A stretch of DNA of 64,000 nt from Clavelina lepadiformis (GCF_947623445.1 NC_135244.1:8122001-8186000), one strand, 5' to 3'. Shown: positions 1 to 14,484, counted from the first letter of the stretch. The notes: generated by a model from the letters alone, not told the origin. Program-made: numbers and translations.

Positions 1-3000
1 AAGCATTAGATGCGAACTTCTAATCTGTGATCCTTTGCCCGTCATTCCTCATGGCACCTTTTCAAACAGTTCTCAGGTAAATACAGTGGAAAAAATTTAA
101 AAACCTTGTGTTAAAATAGTAGTCAAATTTTTCCTGGCAGACTAAATTTGTGTTTAGCAGATTTGTTTCTGTTGATTTCTTTGCTCATGTTGACATAGTA
201 GTTATAGGAATATGCACTGGTAAAGCTGACTAGGTGATAACCATGAAAGTAATACTGCTACGTTGATGCATAAAACAAATGTGTTATTCTTAGGTTCGAA
301 GGCATGAGTTTATTGCCGGAGATGAAACAATACTGTCGTGCGATGATAGTTATACGATTGACAGCAGCAGTTCTTCAATTAAATACTTTTGTGACTTGAA
401 TGGTGCATGGTATCCAGACCCAGCTATATTGATAGATGGAAGACCGAGATGTGAGCCAGTGCATTGTCCTTCACCACCAGATATTCTTAGCTCAGGCGCC
501 ATCCAGAGAGGAGCAGCTGATACATATCGGCATGGCGATGAAGTTCGTTATGTTTGCCCTCTTGGTAAGTTGATAGAAGCAAGTGTTCCACAGCTCGCCA
601 AACAAACAGTTTGTGTTATGGAAAGGAACTTGAATCCTTCAAGTAATTCTGGGCAGTCTTATAAAGTCTACTGGGACCCTGCTGTTTCAACTATCAATTG
701 CACAGATTTGCTTTGTTCTCGTCCAGGTACTTAGCTTTGAATAATCTTTTGAGCCTAGTGAGACTAAATAAAAAGCATATATTCATGTAAAGTCATGCTA
801 ATACCTCAAGATGTTAGTTGTGTACAGTTTAGCTGCATTTGAATGGAAAAATAATTTTATCATTCATGAATATTTTCAGGTTTAATAGAGCATTCAACTG
901 TCACTGTTGGAGGTTTTGAGTATCTTGCGAAGACAAGTTATGTGTGTCATACTGGATACATGCTGAATTCCACTTTTGCATCCAAGTTTCAGACTAGTTT
1001 CCAGTCAGTTTGTCAATATGATGCCCTTTGGTTTCCAAATCCTGCATTGGTCCAGTGTGTTCCAGTTGAGTGTGCAGATCCTGGAGATATAAGAGATAGC
1101 ACTCGATTTAAGGATTCAAGATTAGCTCCTCCATATTACTTTAATGATGTTGTCACATACAAATGTATCCAAGGAAAGCATTTTGTTTACCTGAACGAGA
1201 ATTCAAAAAGGTATTCCAGCAAGTTAAACTACTTAGAGACCAGCTTTAGTTTTGCAAAATATTGTTCTCTTGGATATTGTTTATGTCACGTAACCTTTTA
1301 CTTTTACCCAGTGTTTAATTTCTTTGGTGTGGCTTCTGTACACATTAAATATTTTTTTCCTGTATAGTATATCATGAGCTAAGATGTGGTAATAAACTCG
1401 CTCTGTCAGATGTAACAATGTGTAATCTATTTCAAGTTCACATGGTCAGTGGCTGTGGAAAATCAAATGTTTATTTGACGGGACATGGGATATGTTGCCA
1501 TCAAATGCTTATGTTACGTGCCAGGATATAACATGTCGTGCACCACGATTTATTCCTAAAGCATACATTGCTACCAGCTACAGAGAATTTGTTGGTAAAT
1601 TATCTGTAAAGCAGTTGCATTTTAAATTTTCTCAGAGATCAATATACCCCCCTTGTTAGAATAGAACACTTGTTATAAAACTGGAATTGATTTTGAAATA
1701 TTTTTTAGCTCCATCACATTATCCTCTTCATAGTGTGTACAATATAACATGCTCGCTGGGATATGTTAGTTCGTCAACAGGATTACAGCATACAAGTTTA
1801 ACGTGCGGAAAATATGGTAAATGATCCATAGATAATATCATGTTTTGTCATTTCATGGGTATTTTTACCACTTTAAGATAACAATTTGCTGTTGTCGTCA
1901 AATTGGATTAAAATTCTAAATTGTTTTTTCAGGGCAGTGGGAACCAGTTGTTCCATCTTCAATGTCATGTGAGAGAATACATTGCCACGACCCAGGAAAT
2001 AGAAATCATTCTACACGTGTTGTTCATGGATTTCAACTTAACGATAGAATAACTTACTTTGCTGATGATGGTTATGCTTCACTTGGTTTTCCTGTTGGTG
2101 ATCCACGAAGTATTGTTACGCTTGAATGCGGCATTACAGGAGAGTGGCATGTACACGATTTTGCAAATCTGAGTTCTGAAGGAGACTATATGTCACGATC
2201 CAAAAGGTTTCAAACTAAAATTAAAGCTACTATATTTATAATCTAAACTCTGTGCAATGCCTTACCAATTGTACCCATATTTGACGTCAGTTGTGCATGT
2301 GTGTTCTTTGTGGAACATGCTAAAAGTGCAAAAGGTTCAGAAGTAAATGTAACATTGTTTTGTAGGAATGTACCATTATTTCGTACACCTTATTCCATAC
2401 TGAACCTCACCGAAACTCATATCACGTTTGATGTTGCGAAATGTGCACATCCAAAAGTATCCAACAACATCACTGAACCTTCTCACATAGTAGCTGAATA
2501 CGATGTGGGTTCTGTTTTATACCTCAGCTGCATACCACTTCATTTCGTGACCATCAATATCACAACATTTTCTATTATGTGTACTAGTAAGTTCAATTAA
2601 GCATTAATGGTTTAACAATATTTCATTGCAGTACTGTAATTCAAACAAGTGAACTATTTTTACTGACTAAAAGGTAGGTAAGGGGGCAGAAACTTCTCGC
2701 AAAAATTTGGTCATTTTAATTTGTAATATTTTTCAACTCAAAAAATATTTTTTTAGAGCGTGGAGAGTGGTGGCCTCTTCCTTCTAATATGAAATGTCTT
2801 CCTGCATCAGAATTTTTTTGCAATCTTCCTATCCCACCCGCTAACGCCACAATTGAATGTAAATAACTTCAAATATGACTTAATTTCTGTTAAATAGCTG
2901 CACGAATTTGTGCAATAAAACAACAAACACAACCGAGATTTTAATGCAGTGGATTCGTATCGATTAGAAGAGACAGCAACTATTACTTGCCTTGCTGGGT

Positions 3001-6000
3001 TTGAGATTCGTCCTGGGATATCTAAAGAATTAATAATATGCAAGAAAGATCACGTCTGGTCTCCAAAAGATGGGGTCAATTGCAGTCAGATTGTTTGCGA
3101 TCCACCACCAGACATAAATAATGCTGAGTTAGAACAATCGGGGACTGTATATGGAAGCATGGTAAAAACACTGCTAAGACTTTTAACTAATAACTTCTTT
3201 GCAACTAATCATGTCATCCACATCAAATTTTATTCTTTTAAAATGGAGCGTGGTTAGATGTGGATGTTGTATAATAACATGATAGTCTGGTCATAGTTTA
3301 CTCAAAGTTGTGAAAACATTGTCCATTTATCCATTTTAGGCTTTCTACAAGTGTCAGCCTGGTTACAGTTTCACGCAGCTTGCAAATGACACAACCTTTA
3401 CATCAGTGTGTTTAGCGATGAATACCTGGTCACCGAGTCCATTTGGTTTATCTTGTCAGCCAGTAAATTGTGGCACTCCTGACGATTTAGTTCTGCCAAA
3501 CACTATTTCATTAAATTATAATTCAACTTTGTATGCATCGGTAGCAAATTTTACTTGCCAAGATGGTTTTGTTATGGAGAGCAGTAATGGAACTGTTTCA
3601 ACTTCGATAACTGGTAAAAAAATACACTGAGAAAAATCAGTGCCAGGCAGTGTAAAGCCGTGTATAAAGAGCATGTAGATCATGTATAATATATCAATTA
3701 GTACAATATGTAATGAAATAAAACCTGCAACAACTTATGCAAGTTTATGTGACAGCAATATTGTTAATTTTTACATTGTCAAGCTTGGTGTGGCATTGAT
3801 GGGCATTGGACGCTGAGCCGATCTGGGATGATGAACAGTAGCGCTCTTCCTGATGAAGGATCTTATTGTGAAATCGGTTCTTGTGACAATCCACCAAATG
3901 TTGAAAATGCACATGTCACTCTTATTGGCGGCACAAACCACAATGTACAATATCCATGTTTCTTAGTTTTATGATTGCTTTTGCATTTTTGTTTGCACTC
4001 ATTACAGCAAAAGTAAAAACACATGCAAATTATAAATTTCAAGGCAAGCGCACTTTATCGTTGTGTACAAGGGTATAGAGTTGATCCACCTGGAGAACGT
4101 TCCAAGAACAAGACTTTTGTAGCAAAATGTGGTGTGGATGGAAATTGGACCACCAGCTTAACATCATCTAATGAAGAATATAAATGTGTGAAGGCTAAAT
4201 GCCCACATTTGCAAAACCAGTCAGTGTACTGTAGTTTAGGAAAAAATTCTACTACTGATAAAAGCATAATTAATCTTAACTTTCGGTTAAACTTTGTGCC
4301 ATAATTTGCAGTGTGGCATTTTTCTATTTGCATGCCCTGTGCAATATTTTATGGTTAATATATCTTAATTTCAATTATTTTATATTGTCAGGCCTAATGC
4401 CTACATTGCGTATACCAATGATGACATTAATAACAATTACGCTGGAGGTACAGCTTCTCATTCTTGTAATGATGGATACACCACTGTCATGGGAAGATCT
4501 TTTACATTACGCTGCATGTGGTACGGTGAATGGGAACCACCACAAGACTCCACTCCCTGCATACGACTTCAGTAAGAGCTACTACATCATCACCAATTAC
4601 TGTAAAACTTAAAGAACTTTCTAATAATTTATGCATAAGAAAGTTTCAAGGCTACTAATATTTGAAATGGAATGTTTCCTCCAGAAATTAATGTTTTGGT
4701 GTTAATTAGATGCAGTGCTGCACCTGAAATGGAAAACGCAATTGGAGCAGGTGATGATGCAGCAGGTGGTTCATGGACTTACACTTGTGATAGTGGGTAT
4801 GAGATAAGCAGTACCGAATCATCCGTTACAATGGAATGTTCAGGACAGGGTATTCCAGTTGTGAATTTTATTAATTTCAAATTTGAAACAGACTACTCTT
4901 GACTGGCTATCGTGGCACTTATTTTTGCTTTCAGCTTTGTGGGTACCACATTATACTCTACTACAAAAATGTAGAAGAGTTTCTTGTCCTTCACCAGACT
5001 TATATCCAAAAAATGCTGAAGCTTACATGGAAGACGGTACTAAGATTGATCCAAGAAGTAGGTGTTAGTAGATACAACATCACATGAAAAAAATGTTTAA
5101 GAAAAGACAACACATTTAACTTAAGTTTAGTAAAATATACTTTCACAACAGAAAAAAATATTTTTTGTGTTACGTGGCAGGAGATGACTATTACATTGAA
5201 GCTGATACCATAGTCCAGTTTAAATGCATCCTTGGATTCTGGACTAAATCTATGCAGATTCAGTCTCAAAACGTAACTTGCCAAGTAACCAGGACTTATT
5301 CTCCTCAACTAGTCAACCTTGATGATTGTGAACCTTTGTCATGTTCCAATCCGCCTCAAGTAAGTCAAAGCCTTAAAATTTATTTGTTGCCCGGATAATC
5401 ATCCTGCAAGAATTGTTTTTGAACTGTCAAGTTGGAATTATTTTGATAATTATCTATTGCTTATGTATAAGTAACAAGTAATTGTATCTCTTGGTCCAAA
5501 TTGGTTCTATTTTTCTTTTGTCTTTTCGTAGATCACCGGAGCAACTCTGAGCAATACAAATAGTGGTACATACTTTTATAACTCAACCGCTAGATATACT
5601 TGCCCCTCTGGAACATATTTTCCTTCTGAAAAGAAAAAGAGTGTTGAGGTGAATGAATTGGATTTGATTGAATGAATTGGGTGAATGAATTGGTGAAATG
5701 AATTGGAAAATGAATTGAAATGAATTTTTTTGTATTGTTTATTTTTCGCCATTAACTGTGCAGAGCAAAAGTTACGATGCTAACCACTGTAGTTATAGCA
5801 CAATAAAACGCATGCTCGCTAACAATTAACAAGCATTAAAAAATAGTAAAACCCAAACACTTAAAACATGCAAGATAGCAGTAATAGAATTATGCTACAA
5901 GATGGTAGGTTAACATGGCCACCAAATTCTCACAAAAAAATCCTAAGTTTAATGAATTTAAAACCAAAATAGCACAAATAACGAAACAACAAGATTTTGT

Positions 6001-9000
6001 ATGACAACATTTTACATAAACTTAACTTCACTCTTGCTGTGATAGACAACAGTTTATGTGAGAGTTAAGGGTTATGGTACAACCCTGATAGCTACTAAAG
6101 ATTATAGTGCTATAGAAAAGTCGAATCTTTAAGGTTAATGCAGTTTTTTCTATAACAATAACATGGAAATAATTTTTTTAGAATTAAAGGTTTACGATTG
6201 CCAATTTGTTACAGATTCATTGCAATGAATTTGGTGTGTTTGAACCAAATCCAGCAAGCCTCTCATGTGAAATTGTAAATTGTGATGACTACATGATGCC
6301 TAATGCTGATCGAATTACACTAACAAGCTTGGCTGAAAATGGACAAGCTACATACAGGTTAATGTTATTGAGCACAAGTATTCCAGACGCAGTTTCAGTA
6401 ATATAGGCTACAAATTCAGCCTAATAAATTAAATGCGATGCATTTCCCTCAGGAAGTTAAACTGATTTTTCATTTTTTATGTCATGCTTCAGATGCCATA
6501 GCGGGGCTTGGTATGAAAGAGGAGTACAGGAAAGAACATATGTGTGCAATGATGATGGACGATGGGAACCTGATATTATGAATATAAATTGCAAAACTAT
6601 TATTTGTTATGTTACTCAGACAGGCTACACGACATTGCAGGTTTAAACTGTTTTTAGCTGACTATTACTTCAGCAATGTACTTCAGCATTGTGTTAGTAC
6701 AACCACATTGCTATTCTCCCTTCAAAACTTACGCTCCAACTATGTCATTAGTACACCTTGTTAGTCTTCGCCATCTCGACAAAAGCTATAATGTCAATGA
6801 TAAAACAAGCAAGAAATGCAGCTTTGTGTTTGTTGAAAGTCTTCTTCATTTAGAATGGTGAACAAGTAAATGCTGGTGAATCTCTCTATGTTCGTTGCAA
6901 AGGCGGTTATTATCTCGTTGGACCTGGTACAATAAATTGCCAAAATGATGGAACGTTTGCAAAAGACCCAAGCACATTATGTAAACCTGTAGAATGCCCC
7001 GACCCACCTATTCCTAATAATGCTGATGCTAGCAGTACCGAATTTGAATATGGTGAGTTTTTCATTAGTAAAACATGTGAAACGTTACAAAACAACTTCA
7101 TGTTTCATACAGGATTTGTGTTTTGTGTATTAAATAATGTTTCACGGTACATCTATTCACAGCTTTACTGTCTGTAGGCTATCTCTTAAAACTTAATTTT
7201 CAATTAATTTGAATTTCCAGGAAACCCCATTGTTATTACTTGTACAACTGGTTATTGGCTCAGTCGAGGGACGCTTTCTTTGACACTTAATTGCCTTGGA
7301 AGTGGGAGGTGGGACGACGACTCCAGCAAGGTAAAACTTTGCAGAACAAGGGTGCATAAAATACAAGCTCCAGTTAAGCTTTTTTGCAATTCTTTCCTAA
7401 CACTTGATTTACAGATGGTTTGTGTTCCTGTGAGTTGTCTACTTCCACCTGCTCCCAAACATGGTGCGGTGGATGGCGATGGAACTAAGTATAAAGCTAA
7501 AATCAGTGTTAAATGTGACGAGGGCTTCTGGTTAGATGATGCATCTAAAGCTCTCTCAGCAGACGTGGTTTGTGAGAGTGACGGAGAATGGTCAAGGAAA
7601 ATCCCTGAAGCTTGTTCCAAGTTAGACATATTTTGTTGATTGTAAATCGTTGCAATTTACTTTAAATACAGAATATTTGTATTCATCAAGGTAGTGGTGT
7701 TAACTCCTGTGCTACTTGTTCGCTTTTCAAAAAATTTTGTTTTGGTTGTGATTAAATTGATCATTCGTGTATTTAGAATTGTTTGTCCAAATCCACCAAG
7801 TTTACCCCATTCCAAAGTAACAGAGGATCAGAAGACAGGTTACAAAGCTATCACCTACTATATTTGCATGTCACTCAGATGGGTAGCATATAACAATAAA
7901 ACACATTGGGTTTTATCAAGTAAGTACCCATAACATATATCGTCTGATACCCTGAACCTTCTCAAACATGAGTGCATGAGTCTTTGGTGCCATCAATTAC
8001 AGGTGAAAAGGAAGGCAAGTCCACATGTAGTGAAACAGGTGACTGGGATCCGATGCCAGACGAAGATTTTCGTTGTAATTCAATTTATGATGGTGATCTT
8101 CTCATCAATGGTAATGTTTGAAACAGATAGAATAGAACACACATAACTTAGGATTACATCTTATTACTGTTTCTGAGATAAAGTGCTTATCACAAATGTG
8201 TTGATGTCAGGTGCTTTGACGAAATCTCCATCTGGAAAGAGTTACACTGGCGATCAAGGTGGTCCACCATATTATAAGTTGATCAGGAGGATACCAGCGG
8301 AATGGCTTAAGTTTGATGAAGAAATTATGACCTTATCAGATGCTTACTTTCCGCCCAACAAGAGCTCAATATCTGATCAGCGTGATATAAAGTAAGTTAG
8401 AATTTGATAATAAGCTTTGTAGTTTACAATGATATCCAGGAAAGGCAGGTTTCATAACATTTTGTTAATAAGTTTGATACTGTGTTTTTATTGCATTCTC
8501 ATTGGAATAATTGAATCACAGATTTATATGGGACCAAAATCCTTTAACATTTTGGATCGCACCATCGGCAGTAAATGAGATTTCGTCAAATGACAGTGGT
8601 TCATTTTGGAGTGTAGAGGTACATTTGGGCAAACCTCGGGCTGTTTTTGGAATAATGATTATGTGTGCTGATGATGGCAGATCTGATTTAACCAGTTTTT
8701 CTTTAGTATTTGCTGGTCGTGACAAAAAGTCAAAGACCATTGGACCCTTCAAGGCAAGTTGTGTTACTTCATATTTAACAACTTTATTGTTGATAATATT
8801 AGACCGATATTAGTCTGCCACTTCATCTCCAGTCAACACAACCTTTGTCTGCTCGAATCGTTTAGGCTAATTAAAATACTATTACACTATCAAATACTAT
8901 TACACTGTCAAATTCAAATCAAATTATTCAAAATTATCTTTTAATTCCGCTATACAAGTATTTGCTAACGTATGCTGTGTTTTAGGTTTATGGAGACACC

Positions 9001-12000
9001 GGCATAAGCGGAGTTCCACAGTCAGACTTTCCGCTAAATTTTAGCTCTGTTGCAACGGCTTGGATATACACTAGTCTTGCAGAAGAAATGCTGTGGTTTC
9101 ACCTGGTTATTGATGGAACAATGGTCCCAGGTGTTCGTCCATCCATCAGAGAAATTGGTCTCTATGCCAGTGATGCGGTGTGGGAATGGTCATACCCAGT
9201 GGATACAACTCCTGTGCTTCTTTTGTGTACAATTCTCCTGTCTATGTTTGCTGTTATGATGCCAGTGATGTACTATTTTGATACGCTGAGTGCTTCTAGA
9301 ACTATCTTTACACCCTCAGTTGATAGTTTTGTTGCCAAAAAATCTGCTTATAAAGTAACTTTTAGTGTTACTGGTAAAAAAACAAGCAACATCTGCAAAC
9401 ATATCCTCTTTTGTGTCAACACTGCTGATGAAACATGCACTCCAGTATCCTGGATTCGGGGAAATGAACTTCAAGATTTTGGTCGCAGAAAGCGAGGTCA
9501 TTACTCCATAGTGTTGCCATTTTATCGATCTATTAAAATGAATAAGGCTGAAGTCAAATTCATTGCATGGTCTGTCAGTGAAGATACTCATGTAGGCTAT
9601 TCTCGCTTGGATGATACCTCACTCAATCAAAAACCAGAGATAGAAGTTCAAGATGTTAAAGTAGTAAGAATTCCAACCGGAGAAAGGTGGCATGCTGACT
9701 CAACCAACTCCTTTATTCGCCGAAATACAAAGAGTTTTCCACTTTCCTCCAAAAAAGTTTGTCTTGTTGGTGTGACTAAAATTAAGCAACACCCGGTGTG
9801 GGAAAAGAGAGTAATGAAGCTAATTCAATGTCATCAGATTTTTGCATTAGTTTGTCCACCGTTTAGTTCAAAACTAAACAAGATAGAGCGGTTTTTGATT
9901 ATCATGGCTATTACAACATGTGGCATTGTGGCTACATTCACTCTGCAAGTCTATCTTAATGCATTTCCATCTGTGGAAGGGAGTTTAATTAACGATAAAA
10001 TTTCAGAACAAATCGATATAAGAAGCATGTTGGGTGGAAATAGTACTTTTGCTCTGCTGGCATTATTTGGTGCATTGGCCTCTATACCTGTGCCTGTTAT
10101 TATCAGATTGCTTTATGCTTTTGAAGAATACCACGGTAAAAGAATGAAAACCATCCACAATGCGTTGCGAAAATTTTGTAGCCATAAAGTATTCTATTTG
10201 AGCTCTATGATAAGACTGCCTTTTATGAAAACGTTGAGAATTCCACTTGCAACATTTTTGGGAGTAACATTAAGGGATAAGCCGATGTTTGACGCAGCAA
10301 CTGTTGTTTCTGGAGACTTTGCTCATCGGAATATTTTTCTCTCTGATCGTGCAGAGATCAAGCGCCGATGGTCTCTACCCTTGCTGCCACATACTAGCAA
10401 ACTAGGCAGAAGTTTTCATCACGAAAGAGACAACAGCAAGAGAAGTTTATCTTTTCTGGATTTAGATTTAAGTAGATATTCTTTTCACGAAAGCATAAGC
10501 AATGACTCGTTCATTGAGAAGTCTGCAGAAGCAGTCCAAACTCAGACATCGGGTGAAACAAGTTTGAGTAGTAGTGCATTAAGTATATCAACAGTAAAAG
10601 AGAATATCATCAGGAAAACTTCTCAAAATAATGGCAGCTCCAGGAATGCTAATCTTGTGAGTGAAGCTGATTTTGCATCTGAAGACGATTCATTTGAAGT
10701 AGAGAATGCATTCACTGATCTGAGCGTAAAAACAACGGCAACAGATTGCGTTGCTGACTTACCTGAATTACCTTCTCATTTGACTTTGTCCACTTATTCA
10801 TCTTACAGTGAAATGACGCTCGAAGCACAAGAGAGTAAAGAAATATTATTGCCACAATTTCAGAATATTGCCAAACCAAAGATACCATTATTGGGAGTTA
10901 AAACTCTACCTGAATCAAATAAAATAGTGGAAAAAGTATTAGAGCAGGATAGTAAGGTATCATCTCCTGGTCAAATTAATGCTATTATTCCGCGTAAACA
11001 AGAAAATTTAAGAGTAATAGATAACTCATATCCAAAGCCTGATTTCTATTTTGGGAATAACAAAGAAGTTGAAAAAGTGTCTGGCTTAAAACAAAAAGCA
11101 TTGCAACCTGATGTCACTGACGCATCCTTTTTACCAAGAAATAAAGCTCTTCATACGGATAGTTTAGTGGAGAAGGTAGCTAATGTACCACAGTCTACTT
11201 CAGAGAAGTCTGACTTGTCCATAAGAAAGTTCCAGAAAGTTTTTCCTCCCAAGCAATCTACTTCCTCAAAACTTCATCGCTTAGAGAAGTATGATACCAA
11301 CTCACACAGTTTGCAGCAAACAACATTGCAGCCCGATGTCACTGACACACCCTTTTCACCAAGCAATAAAACTGTTCATAAGGAAATGACAACAGATAGG
11401 GTTACTAATGTACCACATTGTACTTCAGGATCATCTGATTCTTCCGAAAGAAATTTCCAGAAAGTTTTTCCTCCCAAGCAATCTACTTCCTCAAAATTTC
11501 AACACTTAAAGAAGTATGATACCAACTCACACAGTTTACTACAAAAAGCACTGCAGCCTGAAGTCATTGACACAACTTCTTTACCAAGCAATAAAGCTCT
11601 TCACATCGAAATGTCAGCAGAAAAAATCGATAATATATCACAGTCCACTTCAGAGACCTCTGATTCTTCCATGAGAAAGTTCCAGAAAGTTTTTCCTCCT
11701 CGTAAGCAATCCACTTACTCAAAATTTAAACATTCAGAGGAGTACGATAGCAGCTCAAGAAGCTCTTTTCCAAAAGAAGTACCATTACATGCTGACCAGA
11801 ATTTACTGAACCATATAAAACAAGGCAACACAAATGATGTACCGGTAGTTTCGAATCTAAGCTTGATTCCAGAGCATTTATTTGTGTCAGACCAGTCCAA
11901 TGAAGACTTGACAAAAATAAAAACAGCCTCACTTCCTCAGTCTAGTCATAGTTATTCATCAGCAGAATGTAGAAAACCGTATCTTGGATCTTCGTCTCTT

Positions 12001-14484
12001 TCAAGTTGTTTAGGTACTCAAGGTGACTTAGATATTAAGAGTCATGTAGCTCAATCAACACTACCTCAGAGACTAGCATCAAGCAACCAAGAGGTTGGCA
12101 AACATGATGAATTACCGACAAAACATATTTTCAGCTCTGTGCAATCTAAAGCAAAGTTCAATACTGTAGCAAAAGATCAGAATATTCCCCAAGAATTGAA
12201 ATCCAACTCCAGTAGCTCATATTCGTCTACAGAATCAGTCAAAGTTCTGTCTTTGTCATCTTCTTCATATGTGTTTGACGATGCTGTTTCTTCTGGAAAA
12301 TCTACTTCCAACATTTCAGCAGAAATACAACCACCCACAGCTTCTCATCAACATAGTGCTCAGTCATCAAGTCATTTGGAAGAAGAAGAGTCTTATCATA
12401 CTGCTCCACTGTTTAACATGAACAACAGTGAATCATCAAGTGCATGTAATAAATCCCTGACTGAGTCCATAAGTTTATTCAGGATTCAAGATGACTCAGA
12501 GCATGCATACATTGCACCACTTGATAAATATGCATCCAGCTCCAGTAGCTCAGGTGTTATGCATCATGTAGTTCAATCACCGCCTCAAGAATTGGCATCA
12601 AGCAACCTAGAGCTTAGTAAACATGATAGATTGCCGACAAAACACGTCTTTGTCTCTGTGCAATCCAAAACAAAATTCCATACTGTAGCACAAGAACAGG
12701 AAGTTTTCCAAGATTTTAGTTCCTATCCGTCTACAGAAACATTTGAAGATCTAACTTTGCCATCATCATCAAATATACTTCACGATACTGTTTCTTCTGA
12801 AAAATCTTCTTCCATTATTCCAACAGAAAAACAACTACCAGCAATTTCTCATCATCATAGTTTTCAATCAGCAAGACAATTAGAAGAAGAAGAGTCTTGC
12901 TACTCTTATCATACTGCTACACAGTTTAATGTGAAAAACAGTGAATCGTCATATACTTGTAATATATACCTGGCAGAGTCAGATACTTTTGATGATGTAA
13001 CTTTGCAGAGTAATTTGTCCGAATACTTTGAAGAGGATAATGGGCTCGAAAATACTCACAGTGCCATGGAATCTGAAGCAAGCATCAAAGAAAGTTTACA
13101 AAATACATTTGCAGATGCTTCATCTCATACAAGTCTGTTACCGGACACTAATGAGGTGCACATTAGCACAGGACAACACTTACAGCATTCAAGCTCAATT
13201 GAGAGTACGCAAGTGAAAGATATTACATTTGCAACAAAGGACAGGGAAGTTAAAGAGCGATTAGCTTGTACCAGACAAACAGATTCCGCATTAGCTTTGG
13301 ACTATGAACCATTAGTTTACGATTTTCCCAAACACATCGCTGTTTCTGTTTATTCAAAGCAAGATAATAATCTATCTTCATCAACAAGCCTTTATCCATC
13401 AACTTCCTTGGATGAGGTGGTAATTGATGTCCTTAAAAACCAAGATTATCTGACTCAAGTGCAGGAAACACCAATTATGGATACAGATGCAACAGTTATC
13501 ACTATGGAACCAAACAATGAACCGTCTTATGAGAATTTTCCGTTGCAACAAGTGCAACAATCACCATCAATAACGTCATTAATGTCAGACATATTTCGTG
13601 TAAAAGTGAGAAATATTGCCGAGTTTGTGCAACAAAGTTTTAAGCCACGTTCTGAACAAAATTCAATACCAATTCCATCGGCTGGATTTTTCAGTTTTAA
13701 AAAGAAACCTGTAGAAGCAGAGTCTATGTTAAGTTATGGCAGTACAAGTAGCTCGTATACAGGTACAAGGTTTATTGGTGCAGGATCATCAAATACTCGT
13801 ATTATCGGTCAAGGCCTTAGTGTTTCCACAGAAAATTCCGCTAGTACCATAAGAAATCCAAGCAAAACCAGCAGCGAAATCTCAGCACTCTTGCAAGCAA
13901 GTAAAATAGCAGGAAGCATCAAGCACCTAAACAATTATCAGTCCTCATTTGGTGAATCTACTGCTGGTGTAGATAGTGCTTACAGAGAAGCTTCCTCAAA
14001 GTTTGATTCGGTTGAACCCAGTCTGTATAGTAAAGAAACAGGTATCTCAGCTGGTAGTGAAAGTCTGCAAGTTGTGGAAAACTCAGCAAATTTTGAGACA
14101 CACGTTCAGTTGTCAAGTATGATTGATGAAGGAAGTCAAGAATCTATAGGCAATGCGGAGTCTTGTGGGGGATCTACGTCACTTATGGAATATAATAGCA
14201 GCAATAGTTTTCATCACGCAGTGGTGACACATGAACCTGCAGAAAAAAATTTATGTCCTGGTTACCTTTCTCTCCGCTCATTGCTATCTTGGTTTATTGC
14301 ATGTTTAATAATAGCGTTGTGTGTGTGTTTATTTTTCTTGGGTCAAAATCTAAGCACCAATAGTAAGGCTGAAGTATATAAGGCTGCAGCAACATCTGTT
14401 GGATTTTCCATACTACTTGTTATGATTGTTGATGCATTTGTTGGCATGCAGTTTTTCCAAGAGGATAAAATCTCTATTCAGTAG
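1..14484 (+). CDS. CCP-rich polycystin-1-like membrane protein, 5' partial
   Basis: Twenty-seven phase-consistent exons: 2-76, 294-726, 880-1210, 1437-1594, 1709-1816, 1933-2206, 2366-2586, 2757-2858, 2950-3161, 3340-3613, 3784-3944, 4044-4219 (3' end uncertain), 4392-4571, 4710-4849, 4935-5057, 5181-5359, 5532-5648, 6215-6357, 6493-6640, 6854-7052, 7221-7330, 7415-7620, 7777-7919, 8003-8110, 8211-8391, 8522-8753 and 8986-14484. They give 3410 residues, and the start lies before the window. About twenty CCP/sushi modules are recognisable from repeated CxxPP-type starts and GxW motifs. A discoidin (F5/8C)-like domain follows (about residues 1502-1650), then TM1 (1654-1677), a PLAT-like domain (about 1697-1825, ending in a TGxRW motif), TM2 (about 1880-1904), TM3 (about 1930-1957), a Ser-rich loop of about 1380 residues, TM4 (about 3341-3365) and TM5 (about 3382-3405). 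TM1-PLAT-TM2 is the polycystin-1 family order. The protein stops without the polycystin domain and channel helices. A cell-surface binding or adhesion role is inferred. The last intron uses a GC donor. Confidence 0.85.
11086..11763 (+). repeat. Three tandem 75-residue repeats in the intracellular loop
   Basis: Within the last exon of the CCP/polycystin-like gene, three consecutive copies of 225, 225 and 228 bp start at 11086, 11311 and 11536. Each opens with a ALQPxVxDT-like stretch, continues through a Ser-rich part, and contains the well-kept core FQKVFPPKQSTSSK followed by a KYDTNSHS-like end. The core is far better kept than the flanks, so it may be a short binding motif. This is in-frame internal duplication, not a mobile element. 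Confidence 0.85.
12040..12981 (+). repeat. Two-copy repeat of about 145 residues in the same loop
   Basis: Copy 1 starts at 12040 and copy 2 at 12562. Both open with LASSN, continue to KHDxLPTKH and SVQSKxKF, and later share an LEEEES block followed by a YHTA motif and NSESS. The copies have diverged by many substitutions and small indels but stay in frame. The loop has therefore grown by repeated internal duplication. Confidence 0.75.

Noticed and set aside
5640-5715. GAATGAATTG tandem words after a CCP exon
   Set aside because: A short imperfect simple repeat inside an intron; nothing further to say.
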